In this document: piece by piece, positions 6,137 to 10,158 of the stretch | Position numbering within the stretch: position 1 is the first letter of the stretch | Layout: every line of letters starts with the position of its first letter | Assembly: GCA_029935295.1 (NCBI GenBank) | Contig: JAOZKP010000097.1 | Span: forward strand, 1 to 10,158 | DNA length: 10,158 bases | Source of the DNA: a bacterium | Lineage (GTDB): Bacteria; Desulfobacterota; Anaeroferrophillalia; Anaeroferrophillales; Tharpellaceae | Reading direction: 5' to 3' | Position numbers and translations under genes: made by a program | The notes under the pieces: generated by a model | What the model was told of the DNA's origin: nothing | The model's input: the letters and a program-made list of their open reading frames with translations, nothing else | The model's database searches: none

Positions 6137-6745
6137 TTACCCGACCTGCTTATAGTCGAGAGCGTTACGGGCTTTTTCAAGAGCTGTTTTGGCATCATCC
6201 AGATCGATTGTGGCAACGGAAATTTCAGAACCGAGTTCAAGAGCTTTCTGCAGGGCCGCAACAGCAGTACGTATCTCCTGGCGAGTCTGGTCACGACGCT
6301 GGTTAAAAGCGGATGAAAAAGAGTTAAATGCCTCCCCTACCAGTCGCAGAGGATCGTGACTGCGAAAAACCAGCTCCTCAGGCACTTGCCCCTGCCCCAT
6401 CCGGACCAAATGAGCCTCTAAACGAAGCAGGGAGCCGGTAATTTTCTGCAGGTGGCGATGAGTCAAAAAAACTACTGTAATAATAAGCAATATGGCAAAA
6501 ATTACATTGAGACCCAACAACAAAGGCAGGAGAAGTTCACCGGAGCCAGCATGACTCAAGTGGGGACTATAGAGTGTTTTTTCGAGCAGTGAGCCCCCCC
6601 AGACAAACATTACAAAGCTGGCCATGAGCACCAACAGCAAGCCGCAACCAACCAGCTGGAAGATTAAACGCAACTGCAGTGCGCGGTCAACCATAAAATT
6701 GTGCCGTTTATAACGCGGCTTTACTTGCGATGACAGGTCAGACAT
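6137..6745 (-). CDS. Two-helix membrane protein with HAMP-like segment and no output domain (second copy)
   Basis: Inner-membrane protein of unknown function. The layout is a basic cytoplasmic N-terminus, TM1 at about residues 27-49, a short loop outside the membrane (about 50-70), TM2 at about 71-94, a HAMP-like stretch at about 95-145 (TGSLLRLEAHLVRMGQG...DPLRLVGEAFN) and a helical, probably coiled-coil tail to residue 202. It has no kinase, methyl-accepting or GGDEF domain. It aligns by eye with the 182-aa protein encoded at 7571-8119 in the pattern TH...G-L-x-RL...L-x-R...D-x-L...N, so the two look like diverged paralogues. Its start overlaps the end of the 7-heme gene by 25 bp, which suggests translational coupling and joint function, perhaps as an anchor, an assembly factor or a sensor for the cytochrome. 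That role is inference. Confidence 0.82.
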   Translation of the reverse strand: MSDLSSQVKPRYKRHNFMVDRALQLRLIFQLVGCGLLLVLMASFVMFVWGGSLLEKTLYSPHLSHAGSGELLLPLLLGLNVIFAILLIITVVFLTHRHLQKITGSLLRLEAHLVRMGQGQVPEELVFRSHDPLRLVGEAFNSFSSAFNQRRDQTRQEIRTAVAALQKALELGSEISVATIDLDDAKTALEKARNALDYKQVG

Positions 6746-7554
6746 AGTCGGCTTCTTTCATTAGTGACGGCCAATAGATATTCATGCTTTGAATAAAGAT
6801 TGTGGCAGGAAACACACTCTACGTTACCTTCCGGCAACCTGACTGTTGTTGGTAAACTTTCCATTTGCCGATAAGCATGAGGTTTGCGGAGATGAGCTTT
6901 TCGATAACTAACCCCTAGAGGATGACTGGAACGGTTACTGACACCTCCATGACGCCAGATTCCAGCCGTTCTTTCAACCATTGCACTGCCCTCGTCAGGA
7001 GCTAAAGATCCATCGTGGCAAGTCAGACAGGAAGCTGAAGATTCATCGATTGAGGCACTCTCTTCGGCCGGATCCCCCGGCGTATAATGGGCTGTATTTT
7101 GCGCAACACTGTGGCCCATACTGCGATTGGAGAGAAAATTATTCTGGTGACATTCGAGACAAAAAGCCTTACCAGTAGAGTTGCGTCGCAGAAATTTATT
7201 TTTAAAGAAGAAACGGTTATCATCATCACCATGCATGCGGTGACAGGTTGTACAGGTCAGCTCCCCTTTCCAGTCAAGCGGCATATCAGTCGGCAATTCA
7301 AAGGTCGGTTTAACCCCGATAGGATGCGACATGGTTACTTTAACCCCGACATGACAACGCAAGCAAAGAGTTTCGATATCAGTCACAAAAAGGTTGGTTC
7401 CAGCCTCTTCAGAAGAAGGTGCCCGAAGATGACAATCAGTACAATCCGTCTTCATAGTGTGGGGGTTACCATTACCTGAAATAATGAGGCCTGCAAGACT
7501 CAAAATCAGGACAAAAAGCAAAAAAATAAAAAATAACGAAAGTCGCTTATTCAT
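6721..7554 (-). CDS. Seven-heme membrane-anchored or periplasmic cytochrome c
   Basis: Periplasmic-facing multiheme cytochrome. The hydrophobic stretch of residues 5-26 has no clear cleavage site, so it may be an uncleaved inner-membrane anchor. Seven CXXCH motifs start at C38, C64, C101, C132, C176, C247 and C271, and the last one ends the protein (CLTCHRK). Conserved SHPIGV and SHPLGV segments (about 76-81 and 210-215) probably supply distal histidines. It belongs to the doubled-CXXCH, cytochrome c3-like class, but no named homologue is recognised. It lies between the two HAMP-like genes, 16 bp after one and overlapping the other by 25 bp. That makes it the best candidate for taking electrons at the inner membrane and passing them to the periplasmic part of the module. 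The Shine-Dalgarno site is weak, which fits coupling to upstream translation. Confidence 0.87.
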   Translation of the reverse strand: MNKRLSLFFIFLLFVLILSLAGLIISGNGNPHTMKTDCTDCHLRAPSSEEAGTNLFVTDIETLCLRCHVGVKVTMSHPIGVKPTFELPTDMPLDWKGELTCTTCHRMHGDDDNRFFFKNKFLRRNSTGKAFCLECHQNNFLSNRSMGHSVAQNTAHYTPGDPAEESASIDESSASCLTCHDGSLAPDEGSAMVERTAGIWRHGGVSNRSSHPLGVSYRKAHLRKPHAYRQMESLPTTVRLPEGNVECVSCHNLYSKHEYLLAVTNERSRLCLTCHRK

Positions 7555-7570
7555 AGATATCTGGAATTAA

Positions 7571-8119
7571 TTACATAGGCCAATGTTTATCAAGCAGGTA
7601 AATCAGGCGACTGCGGGTTTCAGTCAGAACTTCACTATCGCCTTTTCCACCGGACAATTCTTGTAACCCTCCCTCTAACACAACAAGCTCACTTTTTATC
7701 TCATCGTCGATCAACCCGACGACTTCAAGGCCATGATTAAGCAGGCCGGGAATCTCTTTAAGCTGATCACCTTTTCGAACTTGGTACATCGGTGTCCAGT
7801 CTCCACCAGCAAGGCGCAGAAAGGTCATTTTCAAACGATAGAGCGGACCTGCCACTTTATGAGTCCAAAAAAGTAGAGCAAAATAGAGAAGCAGGGCAAG
7901 AACCACAATCTGGACGGTGGCCGAGACCAGCACTGCCCAGGAGAGAGTCTCATTAAGTTGACCAAGTTCAGAAATAGCAAGTAGATAGTTACCACCAAAA
8001 GGCCGATTAAGATAAAGATAAAGACCAAGACCACTTAAACTTAACACCAGCAACAGACCACAACTTATTTTGAGATAAAAGCCACGTCGATAAGAAGCTG
8101 TAAAAACCTGTTTTTCCAC
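7571..8119 (-). CDS. Two-helix membrane protein with HAMP-like segment and no output domain (first copy)
   Basis: Small inner-membrane protein of unknown function. TM1 lies at about residues 16-37, a loop outside the membrane follows (about 38-59), then TM2 at about 60-84. A HAMP-like piece at about 85-130 (HKVAGPLYRLK...KGDQLKEIPGLLN) and a short acidic helical tail complete it. The chain ends at 182 residues, so it lacks any kinase or chemotaxis signalling domain. The start is GTG at 8117-8119 with a weak AGGT upstream. No ATG start is available. It sits 15 bp after the beta-barrel gene and 16 bp before the 7-heme gene. The THKVAGPLYRL motif occurs in sensor-like proteins found in cytochrome clusters of metal-reducing deltaproteobacteria (recollection, not checked). 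A structural or redox-sensing partner of the cytochrome is plausible but unproven. Confidence 0.82.
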   Translation of the reverse strand: MEKQVFTASYRRGFYLKISCGLLLVLSLSGLGLYLYLNRPFGGNYLLAISELGQLNETLSWAVLVSATVQIVVLALLLYFALLFWTHKVAGPLYRLKMTFLRLAGGDWTPMYQVRKGDQLKEIPGLLNHGLEVVGLIDDEIKSELVVLEGGLQELSGGKGDSEVLTETRSRLIYLLDKHWPM

Positions 8120-8134
8120 TATTTTACCTGTTTT

Positions 8135-10117
8135 TTAAAAGTAGCGTCGGATTCTCAACATAAAAGTATCATTACGTTCATTTTGATTATCAGTCCATAT
8201 CCATTCCTCTTCCAGGCTGGCCTCGAACTCCAGCTTTCCAACCGTAAGCTGATAGTTGATTTCCAAATCAAGTTCCTGACGGTCGTTATTACGACCGCTC
8301 TGGTTTAAGTAATCAAGATTAACTTCGCCAAACGCCCCAAGGGGGAATTTATGCCTATACTGAATACCGGTGGTCAGCACATTTTCAGTGCCAGCATTAC
8401 CATCAGTACCATTATCTAGATCATCATGGTTGGTCATGCGGTCACGCAGGTACAAAAAGATAAAATCACGCCTAAAATAACGACGAAAATCAATAAAACC
8501 TTCGACATACTGACGGATATCGGTAGTCGAATCATAATCTGTATATTCCAGGCCGCAGGTCACATAGTGCCACTCGCCTTCAACCCCGACAGTCCAGGTT
8601 TCAAGATCGTAGAGACTGTTATAGCGATCCTGATCATTGGACGAAGAGAGCGGTTTCTGTTTTGAATTGACAAAGTTGGCGTAGATTCGGTAGTGCCGGT
8701 CAAAAAGGGTTAAAGTTGTATTGGCCTGATGGACGGCAGTCGAAAAATCGATATCAGGATCAACCAGGTACTCATAATCAAGCGAAAGCTTGTCACCTTC
8801 GCTGATGAGGCTGCCGGAGGGAATAATGATCTCGGTTTCACGACCAATCTGCTCAACCGTATAATCTGCTCCCTCAACAAAAGTAATGAACCGATCTTCA
8901 TTGTAAACAACAATAGTCTCTGCTACAACATCAAGATTATTTAAGAGATTTCTTTCAAAGAGGTCAACAATCATCGCCTCGTTGATAACAAAAAAACGGT
9001 TATCGTCAAAATCCCGCTCGGTCTCTTCGTAACCATAAGAATAGCCCATGGTAAAATAGGACTCAGCTGGCAGTTCTTTACGATAGGAAAGACTTAAGAC
9101 ATAACCGTTTTCATCTTCGGTGCCGCTATCAACCTCAAGGTTACGGCTGCTGGCCCGAATGGCGGTTACCAAGCTGTCGTAAAGATGATGTTCGATCCAT
9201 CCCCGATAACGGTTATCTTTACGGTTTAAAGTATCAGTATCATCCTTGCTGAACTGATATTCCAGACCAACCCGCAGGGCAAAACCCGGTCGTAAGTCAA
9301 GAGTCTCAAACCAATCCGTAGATTTGATCGGATTGAGACCCTCTTCTTCTCGATAACGATAGCTGGAGATGAAATAGCAACGTTTGAGATGCTCTCCCCA
9401 AGTCAGTGAATTACGAGCAAAAAACTCTTCTATATTACTTTCTTCGGAAGGCTCGGAACCAAAAAATGAAGTTTTGTCATCGGTATAGAAATAGTTGAGT
9501 TCAGAAAGGCTGAAGCCATTATCAGTCTGATGAGAGCAGTCAGCCGAAAAGGTCTCAGTTTCAATCTCACGATCAAGCTCCAAGCCGTCTGTTTCACTGC
9601 GATTATAAAAATAACTCAGATTGACAGGAATATGGCGATTTTTATAGGTTGTGCTAACACCATAGTTGTCATTTTGTAGATCGTAATTACGGGCATAACG
9701 GCGGTCAGCCCGAGTGATTTCCGAAGCTGCAAAAAAAGACGTGGGGAAAGATGAGCGATCCATGATAATGCCGTCCAGACGATAACCAGGAACAAAACTG
9801 TTATCGAAACCAGAACCATCAGTAGTACCATCATACCACTCTTGCAATAACCCCAGATCGATTTCAAGATGACCGTTAAGCCAACGCGGACTGTAAACCG
9901 CGTAAGCCATCTCGAAATGGTAGGTCTCAAGCAGTTGCTGTTCAGACAGACTCTCGTTGTTGCCAGGATTGTCGAAGCTGGAACCGTCATAATCATACTC
10001 AAGCTCGAGCCAGTTACGGAAATCTCTGATCATAAAAAGAGCCCGGGCCTGTGATTGACCTGCCAGCAGGAGCTGAGCTGATAACAGACAACATAAAAAA
10101 ACCAGGCTCAACCGCAT
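8135..10117 (-). CDS. Outer-membrane beta-barrel protein (porin-like)
   Basis: Large outer-membrane barrel that may form the channel of a porin-cytochrome electron conduit. A signal peptide covers about residues 1-24 (core LVFLCCLLSAQLLLAG, cleavage near QSQA-R). The rest is rich in alternating amphipathic strands, aromatic girdle residues and Asp/Asn-rich loops. The chain ends in LRIRRYF, whose C-terminal Phe is the usual barrel-assembly signal. A segment near residues 412-445 (EGADYTVEQIGRETEIIIP, then SLISEGDKLSLDYEY) looks like a small inserted beta domain rather than a strand pair. It lacks an N-terminal CXXC, so it is not a typical MtrB. It resembles the porin-like genes beside cytochrome clusters only in context and length. 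GGGAAGAGAG precedes the ATG. It is the first gene visible in the run. Its promoter is not within the 41 bases to the right edge. Confidence 0.85.
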   Translation of the reverse strand: MRLSLVFLCCLLSAQLLLAGQSQARALFMIRDFRNWLELEYDYDGSSFDNPGNNESLSEQQLLETYHFEMAYAVYSPRWLNGHLEIDLGLLQEWYDGTTDGSGFDNSFVPGYRLDGIIMDRSSFPTSFFAASEITRADRRYARNYDLQNDNYGVSTTYKNRHIPVNLSYFYNRSETDGLELDREIETETFSADCSHQTDNGFSLSELNYFYTDDKTSFFGSEPSEESNIEEFFARNSLTWGEHLKRCYFISSYRYREEEGLNPIKSTDWFETLDLRPGFALRVGLEYQFSKDDTDTLNRKDNRYRGWIEHHLYDSLVTAIRASSRNLEVDSGTEDENGYVLSLSYRKELPAESYFTMGYSYGYEETERDFDDNRFFVINEAMIVDLFERNLLNNLDVVAETIVVYNEDRFITFVEGADYTVEQIGRETEIIIPSGSLISEGDKLSLDYEYLVDPDIDFSTAVHQANTTLTLFDRHYRIYANFVNSKQKPLSSSNDQDRYNSLYDLETWTVGVEGEWHYVTCGLEYTDYDSTTDIRQYVEGFIDFRRYFRRDFIFLYLRDRMTNHDDLDNGTDGNAGTENVLTTGIQYRHKFPLGAFGEVNLDYLNQSGRNNDRQELDLEINYQLTVGKLEFEASLEEEWIWTDNQNERNDTFMLRIRRYF

Positions 10118-10158
10118 TTACTCTCTTCCCGGATCAGTAATTTACCAGGTTATTCTCT
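10118..10158 (-). promoter_or_regulatory. Leader of the beta-barrel gene (short, partial)
   Basis: Forty-one bases upstream of the first ATG. They contain a GA-rich Shine-Dalgarno-like stretch (GGGAAGAGAG) 3-4 nt before the start. No promoter boxes or operator can be supported in so short a stretch, and the transcript may begin further right, outside the window. Confidence 0.4.

Noticed and set aside
1..10158. CRISPR array, tRNA, rRNA or insertion sequence
   Set aside because: No regularly spaced repeats with spacers, no cloverleaf-like or rRNA-like sequence and no transposase were seen.

Overview
The window looks like a piece of a metal- or electrode-respiring, deltaproteobacterial-type genome (Desulfuromonadota/Desulfobacterota-like). 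This rests on gene content only: four multiheme c-type cytochromes with 33 heme-binding motifs in about 10 kb, an NHL-propeller lipoprotein and a large outer-membrane beta-barrel, in DNA of moderate GC. No species can be named. All real genes lie on the minus strand, so the biological order runs from the right edge to the left.

Region 10117..2115 is a tight seven-gene run with gaps of 10-66 bp and one 25-bp overlap. In order it encodes an outer-membrane beta-barrel (660 aa), a small two-helix membrane protein with a HAMP-like segment (182 aa), a 7-heme cytochrome with an N-terminal anchor or signal (277 aa), a second HAMP-like two-helix membrane protein (202 aa), an NHL-repeat lipoprotein (341 aa), a 12-heme exported cytochrome (548 aa) and an octaheme cytochrome of the hydroxylamine-oxidoreductase (HAO) superfamily (412 aa). 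The likely reading is a trans-envelope electron-transfer module: inner-membrane or periplasmic heme carrier, outer-membrane barrel, large heme relay. A specific donor or acceptor cannot be read from the sequence.

Region 2114..1552 is a 563-bp AT-rich intergenic stretch. It holds a heptad-type repeat/inverted repeat, an 18-bp-stem palindrome, a candidate sigma70-like promoter flanked by two inverted 9-mers, and a long leader with several small inverted repeats before a good ribosome binding site at the next gene.

Region 1551..1 (running off the left edge) is the most unusual part. It is another multiheme cytochrome whose frame is interrupted by one in-frame TGA (1105..1107) at codon 149. On both sides of the TGA the same frame stays open and keeps producing CXXCH motifs, one before and five after. 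The RNA just after the TGA can form a GC-rich stem-loop (1080..1093) whose spacing and loop fit a bacterial SECIS element. The best reading is a selenocysteine-containing multiheme cytochrome that standard gene callers would split into a false 148-aa protein and an unannotated remainder. A recent nonsense mutation or a base error is the main alternative.
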